DNA of 64,000 bases from Streptomonospora nanhaiensis (GTDB lineage: Bacteria; Actinomycetota; Actinomycetes; Streptosporangiales; Streptosporangiaceae), in assembly GCF_013410565.1 (NCBI RefSeq), contig NZ_JACCFO010000001.1, forward strand, positions 4,030,001 through 4,094,000, read 5' to 3'. Position 1 is the first letter of the stretch, and each line of letters opens with the position of its first letter. Both the position numbers and the translations under genes were made by a program. The notes beneath the pieces are model-generated. The model made no database searches and was not told the DNA's origin. It was given only the letters and a program-made list of their open reading frames with translations. Positions 41,753 to 50,575 of the stretch are shown here, in pieces.

Positions 41753-43363
41753 ATGCTCCCCGCCCAAGATCAACAGGAGGGCTGTGTTCTGGGCAATCCC
41801 GTCTGTGTGGGACGGGAGTTGGCGCAAGGCGCGATCCAGAACGCCTTCGCCGCCCTGGCGCGCTCCATCCTTGAGGGCCTGGGCGAGATCACCGCCGCCA
41901 TGGGCGCCTCCTGGGCGATGCTGGACACCCCCGACCTGATCACCAACACCGAGCCGCGCACGGGCGCCCCCCAGTCCAACCTGCCCCCCGCGGGTGAGGG
42001 CCGCGGTGACACGCTGGCCCTGGTGCAGATCCTGGAATGGGCCAGTTGGGTGGCTCTGGCCGTGTGCCTGCTGGCCCTGGTGGCCACGGGTGCGCTGATG
42101 GCGGTCAACACCCGCCGTGGTGAGGGTTCCGACCACCTGCGCCGCCTGGGCCTGGTCCTGACGGCCACCGTCCTGGTCAGCGGGGCCACCGGCATCGCCA
42201 CCGCGCTGGTGGGCCGCGGACCCTCCATCCAGGGCTCGGGGCCGGTCGTGGAGGTCCAGCAGAACCTGTGGTGGTACGTCGCCGGGGCGCTCATCCTCTC
42301 GGTCATCATCGGCGCGGCCAAGATGGCCTGGCAGCAGCGCGCCGAACCCGGAAAGGCGCTCATCCAGTCGCTCATCACCTTCGCCGTGGTCTCCGGCGCC
42401 GGGGTGACCGCGGTCGGGCTCATGGTGGCCGCGGCCGACTCCTTCGCCCAGTGGGTGATCGAGGACGCCGCCGACGGCGACTTCGGCAAGCGGGTGATGC
42501 AGTTCCTCCACCTCAGCAACCAGGCCGGCTCCACCGGGCTGGGCGTCATCACCCTCATCGTGCTGGGCACGCTGGCGATGCTGGTGTCCCTGGTGCAGAT
42601 CCTGCTGCTGATCGTGCGCGACGGCATGCTGGTGATCCTGGTGGCGGTGCTGCCGCTGGCCGCGGCGTTCACCAACACCGAGATGGGCATGAGCTGGTTC
42701 CGCAAGTGCTGCGGCTGGCTCCTGGCCTTCATCCTCTACAAGCCCGCCGCCGCCATCGTCTACGCCACCGCGTTCGAACTGGTGGCCACCGACGGCGGAG
42801 AGGCCACCGTCAGCTCCGTGGTCACCGGGATCGCACTGATGCTGGTGGCGCTGGTGGCGCTGCCCGCCCTGATGCGGATGGTCCAGCCCGCGGCCGCCAT
42901 CGCCGGTGGCACACCCGGCGCCGGTGCCATGGCCGGCGCCGCAAGCACCGTCGGCGGCGAGATCGGTCAGGGCGCGGTGCGCTGGGCCTCCTCGGGCGAG
43001 GGCGCCGGCGGCGGCGCCGCCCAGGGTTCGGCGCCCGCGCCCGGGCGGAGCCCCGGCGCCGCGGACGCCGGCGGGGCCGACGCCGGCGGCGGCGCCGGGG
43101 ACGGGGATGACCGCACCCTGCCCAAGACCACGGCCAAGGACGAACCGCAGGGTGCCGACACCGCGCTGGGCGGAGGGGGAGGCGGCCCCGCGGCCCAGGG
43201 CGCCGGAGAGGGCGCGGCCGAGGGAGCCGCCGAGGCGGCCGCCGGCCCGGCGGGGTTCGCCGCGGCAGGAGCCGAGGAAGCCAAGGAGGACGCCTGGAAG
43301 GGCGTCCACGCTATGGAGAACATGGCCCACGACGCGGTGGAGGACCCCGATGGCAGCCGCTGA
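41753..43363 (+). CDS. VirB6/TrbL-like polytopic membrane protein
   Basis: A 536-residue protein with about 7-8 hydrophobic segments between residues 95 and 390, including LITFAVVSGAGVTAVGLMVA, MLVSLVQILLLIVRDGMLVI and VTGIALMLVALVALPALMRM. VRDGMLVILVAVLPLAAAFT then a Trp/Arg-rich loop (SWFRKCCGWLLAFILYKPAA) is the conserved core of TrbL/VirB6 proteins. The last 150 residues are Gly/Ala-rich and soluble. It would form part of the inner-membrane channel. ATG at 41753 follows immediately after the previous stop; its end overlaps the next gene by 14 bp. Confidence 0.82.
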   Translation: MLPAQDQQEGCVLGNPVCVGRELAQGAIQNAFAALARSILEGLGEITAAMGASWAMLDTPDLITNTEPRTGAPQSNLPPAGEGRGDTLALVQILEWASWVALAVCLLALVATGALMAVNTRRGEGSDHLRRLGLVLTATVLVSGATGIATALVGRGPSIQGSGPVVEVQQNLWWYVAGALILSVIIGAAKMAWQQRAEPGKALIQSLITFAVVSGAGVTAVGLMVAAADSFAQWVIEDAADGDFGKRVMQFLHLSNQAGSTGLGVITLIVLGTLAMLVSLVQILLLIVRDGMLVILVAVLPLAAAFTNTEMGMSWFRKCCGWLLAFILYKPAAAIVYATAFELVATDGGEATVSSVVTGIALMLVALVALPALMRMVQPAAAIAGGTPGAGAMAGAASTVGGEIGQGAVRWASSGEGAGGGAAQGSAPAPGRSPGAADAGGADAGGGAGDGDDRTLPKTTAKDEPQGADTALGGGGGGPAAQGAGEGAAEGAAEAAAGPAGFAAAGAEEAKEDAWKGVHAMENMAHDAVEDPDGSR

Positions 43364-44855
43364 CACCCGCACGGCGCCCCGCACCTACGGCAACTGGCGG
43401 CGCCCCACCACCGCCGGGCTCATGGGCCTGGGGTCACTGGGCACCGCCATCCTCATGGGCGGGCTCATCTTCACGGTCCTCCTGGTGATGGTCTCCGGCC
43501 TGGTCGCCGGGATCATCAGCGGCCTGCTGCTGGGCGGCGTCCTGCTGGTGCTTTTAGTCAAGGACCGCCACGACCGCAGCCTGCTCACGCGGCTGGGCAC
43601 CCGCCTGGGGTGGGCCAACACCCGCAGCGCCGGCGCGCACCTTTACCGCTCCGGTCCGCTGGGCCGCACGCCGTGGGGCACCCACCAGCTGCCGGGCCTG
43701 GCCGCGCCCTCCCGGCTCTCCGAGCACACCGACTCCTACGGGCGGCGCTTCGCGCTGATCTACGTGCCCTTCACCGGCCACTACACGATCGTGCTGGGCT
43801 CCGACCCCGACGGCTCCGCCCTGGTCGACTCAGCCCAGATCGACCAGTGGGTGGCCGGGTGGGGCCAGTGGCTGGCCAACCTCAGCGAGGAACCCGGGCT
43901 GGAGGCCGCGCAGGTCACCGTGGAGACCGCGCCCGACTCCGGAAGCCGGCTGCGCCGCGAGATCGCGGCCAACACCGACCCCGACGCCCCCGAACTGGCG
44001 CGCGCCATGCTGGAGGAGGCGGCGGCCACCTACCCGCGGGGCTCCTCGGCGGTGCGGGCCTACATCGCGCTGACCTTCCGCGCCGCCGGTCCCGACGGCA
44101 AGCGCCGCACGCCCGAGGAGGTCGGCCGCGACCTCGCGGCGCGCCTGCCCGCGCTCACCGCCGGCCTGGCCGGCACCGGCGCAGGCGCCGCGCGCCCGAT
44201 GCCGGCGCAGCAGCTGTGCGAGGTGGTGCGAACCGCCTACGACCCGGCGGCCGCCCAGCTCATCGACCAGGCCCACGCCACGGACGAGCCGGTGGAGATG
44301 GACTGGTCCGACATCGGCCCGGCCGCCGCCGAGGCAACCTGGGACACCTACCGCCACGACAGCGGTCTGTCGGTCAGCTGGGAGATGACCGTGGCCCCGC
44401 GCGGCACCGTCCACTCCAGTGTGCTGACCCGCCTGCTCGCCCCCCACCGCGATATCGCCCGCAAGCGGGTCGCCCTGCTCTACCGGCCGCTGGATCCGGC
44501 GCGGGCGGCCGCCATCGTGGAGGCCGACCTGCGCAACGCCGAGTTCCGCACCAGCTCCACGGCCAAACCCTCGGCGCGCGACGTGGTGTCGATGCGCCAG
44601 GCCAAGGCCACCGCCAGCGAGGAGGCCACCGGCGCCGCCCTGGTCAACTTCGGCATGGTGGTCACCGCCACCGTCACCGACCCCGCGCGGCTGCCCGAGG
44701 CCACCGCCGCGGTGGACAACCTCGCGGCCAGCGCCCGGCTGCGCCTGCGCAGGGTCTACGGCGCCCAGGACGCGGCCTTCGCCGCCGCGCTGCCCCTGGG
44801 CCTGGTGCTGCCCCGCCACCTGCGCGTCCCCGCCGACATCAACCAGCACCTGTGA
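43350..44855 (+). CDS. SCO6880-family T4SS protein
   Basis: A 501-residue protein with two close membrane segments near the N-terminus (LGTAILMGGLIFTVLLVMVS and ISGLLLGGVLLVLLVK), like a PrgI module, then a long soluble part with the N-terminal features of VirB4-like proteins: GLAAPSRLSEHTDSYGRRFA, YVPFTGHYTIVLGSDPDGSA, and VAPRGTVHSSVLTRLLAPHR before LPLGLVLPRHLRVPADINQ. I recognise it as the family named after S. coelicolor SCO6880. Together with the next gene it probably corresponds to a split VirB4 with PrgI fused to the first half. ATG 43350 with GGAGGA upstream. Confidence 0.8.
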   Translation: MAAADTRTAPRTYGNWRRPTTAGLMGLGSLGTAILMGGLIFTVLLVMVSGLVAGIISGLLLGGVLLVLLVKDRHDRSLLTRLGTRLGWANTRSAGAHLYRSGPLGRTPWGTHQLPGLAAPSRLSEHTDSYGRRFALIYVPFTGHYTIVLGSDPDGSALVDSAQIDQWVAGWGQWLANLSEEPGLEAAQVTVETAPDSGSRLRREIAANTDPDAPELARAMLEEAAATYPRGSSAVRAYIALTFRAAGPDGKRRTPEEVGRDLAARLPALTAGLAGTGAGAARPMPAQQLCEVVRTAYDPAAAQLIDQAHATDEPVEMDWSDIGPAAAEATWDTYRHDSGLSVSWEMTVAPRGTVHSSVLTRLLAPHRDIARKRVALLYRPLDPARAAAIVEADLRNAEFRTSSTAKPSARDVVSMRQAKATASEEATGAALVNFGMVVTATVTDPARLPEATAAVDNLAASARLRLRRVYGAQDAAFAAALPLGLVLPRHLRVPADINQHL

Positions 44856-44866
44856 ACGGAGGCGCC

Positions 44867-46364
44867 ATGGCCAGGAAGACACCGCCCGCCCCGCGCCCGC
44901 TCCGGCCGGGACCCCGCGGCTGGCCCGGACGCGGCGGGGGCGCCTCCCTGCTGGTCCAGGCCCCCACCGAGTGGCGCGGGACCTCCGTGCAGGTGTGCGG
45001 GCTGTGGCCGTTCGCCGTCGGCTCGGGCACCCCCATGATCGGGGTGCCCATCGGGCGCAACCTGCTGACCGGCTCGACGCTGTGCTGCGACCCGATCAGC
45101 TGGTTCCAGCGCGCCAAGCTGATCTCCAACCCCAGCGCTTTCGTGCTCGGACTGCCCGGCCTGGGCAAGTCCACCATCGTGCGGCGCATGGCGCTGGGGC
45201 TGGCCGGCTACGGCGTCCAGCCGCTGGTGCTGGGCGACCTCAAACCCGACTACGTCGACCTCATCGAGGCCCTGGGCGGGCAGGTCATCAGCCTGGGCCG
45301 GGGGCGGGGCCACCTCAACATCCTCGACCCGGGCGAGGCCCGCCAGGCCGCCGGCCGCCTCACCGGCAACGCCCGCGCCCACGTCCTGGCCGACGCCCAC
45401 GGACGCCGGCTCACCATGGTCTCGGCCCTCATGACGATCCTGCGCTCCATCCCGCCCAGCGACCGGGAGGAGACCATCCTGGACCGGGCGCTGCGGGTGC
45501 TCGACGAGCGCCACGACGGCGTCCCGGTGTTGGGCGACCTGCTCAAGGTCATCCAGGACGCGCCCGAGGAGGTCCGCCAGGTCGCCGTGGACCGCGGCTC
45601 GCTGAAGCGCTACCGCGAACTCACCGAAGGGCTGGAGGCCACCCTCATCGGCCTGGGCGCCTCCGGCCGGCTCGGCGAGATCTTCGCCCGGCCCACCTCC
45701 CAGCCCATGCGGCTGGACCGCCCGGTCGTCTTCGACGTGTCCTCCATCGACGACTCCGAGATGGACCTGCAGGCGGCGGTGCTGCTGGCGTGCTGGTCGG
45801 CGGGGTTCGGCGCGGTCACCGTGGCCCACGCCCTGGCCGACGCGGGCCTGGAGCCGCGCCGCCACTACTTCGTGGTGCTGGACGAACTGTGGCGGGCGCT
45901 GCGCGCCGGCCGCGGCTTGGTCGACCGCGTCGACGCGCTGACCCGCCTCAACCGCCAGCGCGGTGTGGGCATGGCGATGGTCTCCCACACCATGAGCGAC
46001 CTCACGGCGCTGTCCGCGCCCGAGGACCGGGCCAAGGCCCGCGGGTTCGTCGAGCGGTCGGGGATGGTGGTCTGCGCCGGGCTGCCCGCCGCCGAGATGG
46101 GCATGCTCACCAGCGCCGTGGCGCTCTCCCACGCCGAGCAGAACCTGCTGACCAGCTGGCAGGACCCCCCCGGCCTGGGACGCGGGGGAGGGGCCCGAAG
46201 CCGCACCCCCGGGGCGCGGCAAGTTCCTGGTCAAGGTCGGCGGCCGCCCGGGCATCCCCGTCCACGTGGACCTCACCAGCGTGGAGAGGCGCGTGCACGA
46301 CACCAACAAGCTCTGGCACCAGGCCAGCCGCATCGGCGCCCCCACCACCCCCGCGGAGGAATGA
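44867..46364 (+). pseudogene. VirB4-like T4SS ATPase interrupted by a one-base frameshift
   Basis: From ATG 44867 the protein reads a Pro/Arg-rich leader, LVQAPTEWRGTSVQVCGLWP, Walker A GLPGLGKST (residues 95-103), LGDLKPDYVDLIEALGGQVI, and Walker B HYFVVLDELWRALRAGRGL, followed by MAMVSHTMSDLTAL: a HerA/VirB4 motor. At a run of seven C (46165-46171) the frame fails: the open frame continues to 46408 with aberrant sequence, whereas skipping one base restores RGKFLVKVGGRPGIPVHVDL and ends PTTPAEE at 46364, directly before the coupling-protein gene. The restored length is 498 residues. It is a real mutation, a sequencing error in the homopolymer, or programmed slippage; only the C-terminal 65 residues are affected, so activity may survive. 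Confidence 0.8.
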
Positions 46365-46365
46365 C

Positions 46366-48102
46366 GTGGCCAACTCCAACCGCCGCGGCCGCCAGCCGGG
46401 CACCATGAGCACCGAGGCCATCCTCGTCTGGATCGGGCTGGTGGCCGCCGTGGCCCTCCTGGGCGGCGGGTGGGCCAGTCTGCACCTGGCCAACCTCGCC
46501 GCCGACAGCCCGCAGGACGTGCCCCTCAACCCCTTCAGCGTCTTCTTCGCCCTGGCCACCGGAACCGTGGTGTGGACCCCCGGCGCCACCGTCGCGGCCC
46601 TGGGGCTGGCCGCCTCGGCCGTCGGCGCCGTCGCCGGGACCGTGCTGGGGCTGCGCCGGCGTCGCCGGATGCGCACCCGCGTCGACGGCGCCGCCACCTA
46701 CCTGGCCACCCCCGCCGACCTGGCGGCGCTCACCGCCGAAGGCGCCGGCGCCACCGCGCGCCGCCTGGGCGTGCGCGACGCGCCCGGGGTGCCCATCGGC
46801 CGGGCCCTGGGCAGCGGCCGGATGCTCTACGGGTCCTGGGAGGACATGCACGTCGACATCTGGGGGCCGCGAACCGGCAAGACGACCTCCCGCGCCATCC
46901 CCGCCGTGCTGGCCGCCCCGGCCGCCTCCAGCGTCCTGGTCACCTCCAACAAGCGCGACGCCGCCGACGCCACCCGCGAGGTGCGCGCCCACACCACCGG
47001 CAACCGGCCCTGGGTCTTCGACCCCCAGTCCATCGCAACCGAGGAGCCCACCTGGTGGTGGGACCCGCTCAGCTACGTCACCGACGAGGTCAAGGCCGCC
47101 CAGTTGGCCGGCCACTTCGCCGCGGGCTCGCGAGAGGCCGGCGCCCGCGCCGACGCCTACTTCGACGGGGAGGGGCGCAACCTGCTCGCCGGACTGCTGC
47201 TGGCCGCCGCGCTCGACCAGCGGCCCATCACCGACGTCTACACCTGGCTGACCCGCCCCACCGACGACACAGCCGTGGGCATCCTCGCCGACGCCGGCTA
47301 CCCGCTGCAGGCCGACGGGGTCGCCGGCGTCGTCAACGCCCCCGACAAGCAGCGCGCCGGGGTGTTCGGCACGGCGAGCCAGATGGCCCACTGCCTGACC
47401 AACCGCCGCATCCACCCCTGGATCACCCGGCAGGGCCCCGACGACGACCGGCCGCACTTCGACCCCTACGCCTTCGCCCGCGGCGGCCACACCCTCTACA
47501 GCCTCTCCAAGGAGGGCGCCGGCACCGCCGGTCCGCTCGTGACCGCCCTGACCGTGGCCGTGGTGGAGGCCGCCGAGGAGATCGCCTCCGCCGCGCCGGG
47601 CGGCCGCCTGCCCGTACCGCTGCTGGGCGTCCTCGACGAGGTCGCCAACGTCTGCAAGTGGTCCGAACTGCCCAACCAGTACTCCCACTACGGCTCCCGC
47701 GGCATCGTGCTCATGGCGATCCTGCAGTCGTGGTCCCAGGGCGTGGAGGTGTGGGGACAGGAGGGCATGCGCAAGCTGTGGTCGGCCGCCAACATCAAGG
47801 TCTACGGCGGCGGCGTGTCGGAGACGGGGTTCCTCCAGGAGCTGTCGCAGCTGATCGGCGACTACGACCGCACCTCCGTCTCGGCCAGCACCAGCCGCGA
47901 CGGCCGCTCCACCACCCGCCAGCTCACCAACCAGAACACCCTGGACGTCGCCGACCTGGGCGCCATGCCGCGCGGCCGTGCCGTGTGCATCGCCTCCGGC
48001 GTGCCGCCCACCCTCATCGAGACCGTGCCGTGGATGCGCGGGCCCCACGCCGAGGCCGTCCGCGCGTCCATCGCCGCACACGAGCCCAAGGGAAGCCAGT
48101 GA
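46366..48102 (+). CDS. Type IV coupling protein (VirD4/TraG-like)
   Basis: A 578-residue membrane-bound ATPase that would bring substrate DNA or protein to the channel. Two N-terminal membrane segments (ILVWIGLVAAVALLGGGWAS and VAALGLAASAVGAVAGTVLG), Walker A GPRTGKTTS (residues 167-175), the TraG-type stretch VTSNKRDAADATREVRAHTT, Walker B LLGVLDEVANVCKW and HYGSRGIVLMAILQSWSQGV are all present. GTG at 46366 starts one base after the restored VirB4 stop; its stop overlaps the next start (GTGA). The preceding sequence provides GGAGGA. Confidence 0.93.
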   Translation: MANSNRRGRQPGTMSTEAILVWIGLVAAVALLGGGWASLHLANLAADSPQDVPLNPFSVFFALATGTVVWTPGATVAALGLAASAVGAVAGTVLGLRRRRRMRTRVDGAATYLATPADLAALTAEGAGATARRLGVRDAPGVPIGRALGSGRMLYGSWEDMHVDIWGPRTGKTTSRAIPAVLAAPAASSVLVTSNKRDAADATREVRAHTTGNRPWVFDPQSIATEEPTWWWDPLSYVTDEVKAAQLAGHFAAGSREAGARADAYFDGEGRNLLAGLLLAAALDQRPITDVYTWLTRPTDDTAVGILADAGYPLQADGVAGVVNAPDKQRAGVFGTASQMAHCLTNRRIHPWITRQGPDDDRPHFDPYAFARGGHTLYSLSKEGAGTAGPLVTALTVAVVEAAEEIASAAPGGRLPVPLLGVLDEVANVCKWSELPNQYSHYGSRGIVLMAILQSWSQGVEVWGQEGMRKLWSAANIKVYGGGVSETGFLQELSQLIGDYDRTSVSASTSRDGRSTTRQLTNQNTLDVADLGAMPRGRAVCIASGVPPTLIETVPWMRGPHAEAVRASIAAHEPKGSQ

Positions 48103-48575
48103 ACCGACCCGGTGGCACCGACTACGCGGACGCGCTCGCCGCTCTTGCGGCGCTGACCGAGGCACCCGCCGAGGCGCCGACCGCGGGGGCGGAGGGGACG
48201 CGCCCCGGCGAGCCCGCCGACGACGAGGCCGAACTCTACTTCGGATCCGTGGACGAGTTCGTGCGCGAGGTCATCGTCCCCATGTACCGCCGCAAGGTCG
48301 GACCGCGCGGCGGCCGGCGGTGGTCGGCGCAGTGGTGGCGCAACGCGGAGGCCGTGTCGCGGCTGGACAGCCTGTGGCGCGCGTGGGAGCACCTGCGCCT
48401 GGACGGCGCCACCGGCATGAGCACCTGGTGGCGCGACCACGCCGACTACCACATGAACGCGCTGTTCGACCCGGACGGCCCGTTCGCCGCCAGCACCGAC
48501 GAGAACAAGGCCGGTGAGCCGCTGCCCTACGCGTCCCCGCCGCCCGGCCTGTTCACCGATGTCCGCAGCGCCTGA
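48099..48575 (+). CDS. DUF4913 protein of the T4SS operon
   Basis: A 158-residue soluble protein: an acidic Ala/Glu-rich start, then YFGSVDEFVREVIVPMYRRK, RRWSAQWWRNAEAVSRLDSL, WRAWEHLRLDGATGMSTWWR and DHADYHMNALFDPDGPFAAS, the Trp-rich signature of DUF4913. The family is found almost only next to actinomycete TraG-like genes; the role is unknown, perhaps an adaptor for the coupling protein. It starts at GTG 48099, overlapping the coupling-protein stop by 4 bp. Confidence 0.88.
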   Translation: MNRPGGTDYADALAALAALTEAPAEAPTAGAEGTRPGEPADDEAELYFGSVDEFVREVIVPMYRRKVGPRGGRRWSAQWWRNAEAVSRLDSLWRAWEHLRLDGATGMSTWWRDHADYHMNALFDPDGPFAASTDENKAGEPLPYASPPPGLFTDVRSA

Positions 48576-48589
48576 TCGGAGGACCGCCC

Positions 48590-49369
48590 ATGACCGAGTC
48601 CGACGGCATCGACGAGGCGGTCACCGCGGAGCTGAGCCGGGCGCTGCCGCGCGCCGAAATGGTGGGCCGGGGGATCTCCCGGGCGCTGGTGCGCGTCGCC
48701 GAACTGTGGGAGAGGCGCATCGACGCCGCCTGGCGGCGCGAGGCCCGGGACCGCTACCGGCAGGCGTGGGAGCAGGCACAGGAACGCCTGGCCGTGGTCA
48801 GCGACCCCGACTGGTGGAGGGAAGCCTCCCCGGCCCGGATCGCCGACGCCTACGAGACGGCGGTGTCCTGGCGCCACAGCGAACCGGAGGCGGCCCGCGC
48901 CGTCCGGGACATCCGGGAGGAGGTGCTGCGGCGCTACGGCCTGGACCTGGACACCGCTGCGCCCGGCGACGCCGCGGGCACGCTCACCGGCCCGGAGGGC
49001 CGGCCCGACGCCCGCCGAGAGGCCGACGTGGCGGAGGCCGGGAAGGAGGCCGACGCGGACGGGGAGCGCGACGGCGATGCCGGACCGGAGGAGCCGCCCG
49101 AGGTTTCCGAGGGGCCGGAGCCCTCCGAGACACCCCAGCCGTCCCAGGCCTCCGAGCGGCCGGAGCCCGCCGACCACGACTCCCCGGAGCACCGGGACCG
49201 GCGGGCCGCCGCCATGGAGGAGGCCGGGATCGAGCCGGACCTCGTCGACGCCCACAACCGCGTCGACCGGATGAACGCCCACCCTCCCACCGCCGCCGTG
49301 CGGCCGGGCAACGGCACCACCCCACCGCGCGGCCACGGCCACCAGGCCCAGCCCGCCATGGAACGCTGA
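48590..49369 (+). CDS. Hydrophilic protein, last gene of the T4SS operon
   Basis: A 259-residue soluble protein without membrane segments. The first 125 residues are helical and charged (AELWERRIDAAWRREARDRY, RQAWEQAQERLAVVSDPDWW, AARAVRDIREEVLRRYGLDL), likely coiled coil; the middle (about 135-205) is a disordered Glu/Pro-rich tract, and the end is VDAHNRVDRMNAHPPTAAVR. I do not recognise a family. ATG at 48590 is 14 bp after DUF4913 with GGAGG upstream. A strong terminator follows. Confidence 0.7.
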   Translation: MTESDGIDEAVTAELSRALPRAEMVGRGISRALVRVAELWERRIDAAWRREARDRYRQAWEQAQERLAVVSDPDWWREASPARIADAYETAVSWRHSEPEAARAVRDIREEVLRRYGLDLDTAAPGDAAGTLTGPEGRPDARREADVAEAGKEADADGERDGDAGPEEPPEVSEGPEPSETPQPSQASERPEPADHDSPEHRDRRAAAMEEAGIEPDLVDAHNRVDRMNAHPPTAAVRPGNGTTPPRGHGHQAQPAMER

Positions 49370-49380
49370 AGGTGCGTTAC

Positions 49381-49414
49381 AGGGCCGGGGCCGCGCGCGG
49401 GCGGCCCCGGCCCT
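49381..49414 (+). terminator. Terminator of the T4SS operon
   Basis: AGGGCCGGGGCCG and CGGCCCCGGCCCT form a perfect 13-bp stem with an 8-base loop starting 11 bp after the last stop. The following 205 bp up to the IS hold no gene. Confidence 0.75.
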
Positions 49415-49619
49415 CAGGGCTACCGCTCGACCCCGCCTACTGAGCGGTCTCTGGACGGCGCCGGGGAGCCGGGGGCCGCGGCCGGAGCCCACTGAAGCGG
49501 CTCGACGCATGGAGGCGGTTAACCAGCCGGCGCACTCACTGACCGAGTGGGTGGCCCAGGAGTGGCCTTGATGGGGAGGGGCCACAGCGCCATCAGTTGT
49601 TCCTCGACTTAAGACGCCC

Positions 49620-49641
49620 CTAGGTCCTGTTTTTTGAAAGG
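49620..49641 (+). repeat. Left terminal inverted repeat of the IS
   Basis: Starts CTAGGTCCTGTTTTTTGAAA; it is complementary in inverted orientation to 50537-50558 at 17 of 22 positions. Confidence 0.65.
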
Positions 49642-49680
49642 TCTGCGGGGCGGGCTGGTCTTCGGTAATCCTTGGGATCC

Positions 49681-50558
49681 ATGGTCCGACGCCATGAACT
49701 CACCGACGCCGAGTGGGACCTGCTCGCCCCGCTCATGCCCGCCCACCCCCGCAAAGGCAAGCGGTGGGCCGACCACCGCCGCGTCATCAACGCCATCCTC
49801 TACCGCACCAGGACAGGCATCCCCTGGCGCGACCTGCCCGAACGCTACGGCCCCTGGGAAACCGCCGCCGGACGCCACCGCCGCTGGTGCCTGGACGGCA
49901 CCTGGCAGCGCATCGCCGACCGGCTGCGCATCGACGCCCTCACCGGCGCCGAACTCACCGCCGGTATCGACTCCACCGTGATCCGCGCCCACCACCACGC
50001 CGCCGGAGCCCCAAAAAAGGGGAGGCGGCCCGGGACGAAGGGGACAGGGCCCAAGCACTCGGGCGCTCGCGGGGCGGCTGGTCCACCAAGCTCCACCTGA
50101 TCGCCGACACCCGCCGGCGGCCGCTGGTCCTGGCCCTCACCCCCGGCCAGCACGCCGACACGGTGATGCTGCGGCCTCTGCTGGAGCGGCTGCGCCTGGC
50201 GCGCTCCCAAGGGCGGGCGCGCACCCGCCTGGACCGGTTGCTGGGCGATAAGGCCTACTCCAGCCGCGCCAACCGGTCCTACCTGCGCCGGCGCAAGACC
50301 AAGGCGACCATCGCCGAGCCCGCCGACCAGCGGGCCAACCGGCTGCGGCGCGGTTCGGCGGGCGGCAGGCCCCCGTCTTTCGACCGGGAGGCCTACCGCT
50401 TGCGCAACACCGTCGAGCGCGCGATCAACCTGCTCAAGCAGAACCGCGCGGTGGCCACCCGCTATGACAAGCGGGCCGTGATCTTCGAGGGCACCGTCCA
50501 GGTGGCCTCGATCAGAATCTGGCTGCGCGACCTTACCCGTTCAACAAACACTGCCTAG
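49681..50558 (+). CDS. IS5-family transposase, made by -1 ribosomal frameshift
   Basis: The first frame reads MVRRHELTDAEWDLLAPLMP, GKRWADHRRVINAILYRTRT and GIDSTVIRAHHHAAGAPKK (catalytic Asp in IDST) and would stop at 50100. The second frame, in -1 phase, continues GRSRGGWSTKLHLIADTRRR, LLGDKAYSSRANRSYLRRRK (second Asp in GDKAY) and RNTVERAINLLKQNRAVATR (catalytic Glu). The switch is at the heptamer AAAAAAG (50013-50019), in the phase A AAA AAG, the classic -1 slippery site used by IS427-type elements. The fused DDE transposase is about 291 residues. ATG at 49681 is preferred; TTG at 49672 is in frame. Confidence 0.88.
50537..50558 (-). repeat. Right terminal inverted repeat of the IS
   Basis: On the minus strand it starts CTAGGCAGTGTTTGTTGAAC, matching the left end; it contains the transposase stop codon. 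Confidence 0.65.
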
Positions 50559-50575
50559 CCACGCACTGCTTCCTC

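Larger units (their letters stand above)
49620..50558 (+). mobile_element. IS5-family (IS427-like) insertion sequence
   Basis: A 939-bp element with imperfect 22-bp terminal inverted repeats, both beginning CTAGG (left 49620-49641, right 50537-50558, 17 of 22 matching), around a two-frame transposase. The transposase stop codon TAG lies inside the right repeat. The CTAG ends may include the target sequence. It sits between the T4SS operon and the toxin-antitoxin genes and disrupts neither. Confidence 0.8.

Noticed and set aside
40232-43384. 1050-codon open frame antisense to the T4SS operon
   Set aside because: Gly/His/Gln-rich without domains; the plus-strand genes have starts, overlaps and membrane segments that fit a real operon.
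49509-49571. 20-codon frame MEAVNQPAHSLTEWVAQEWP before the IS
   Set aside because: Too short, no ribosome-binding site, no recognisable match; possibly a remnant of an older gene but unsupported.
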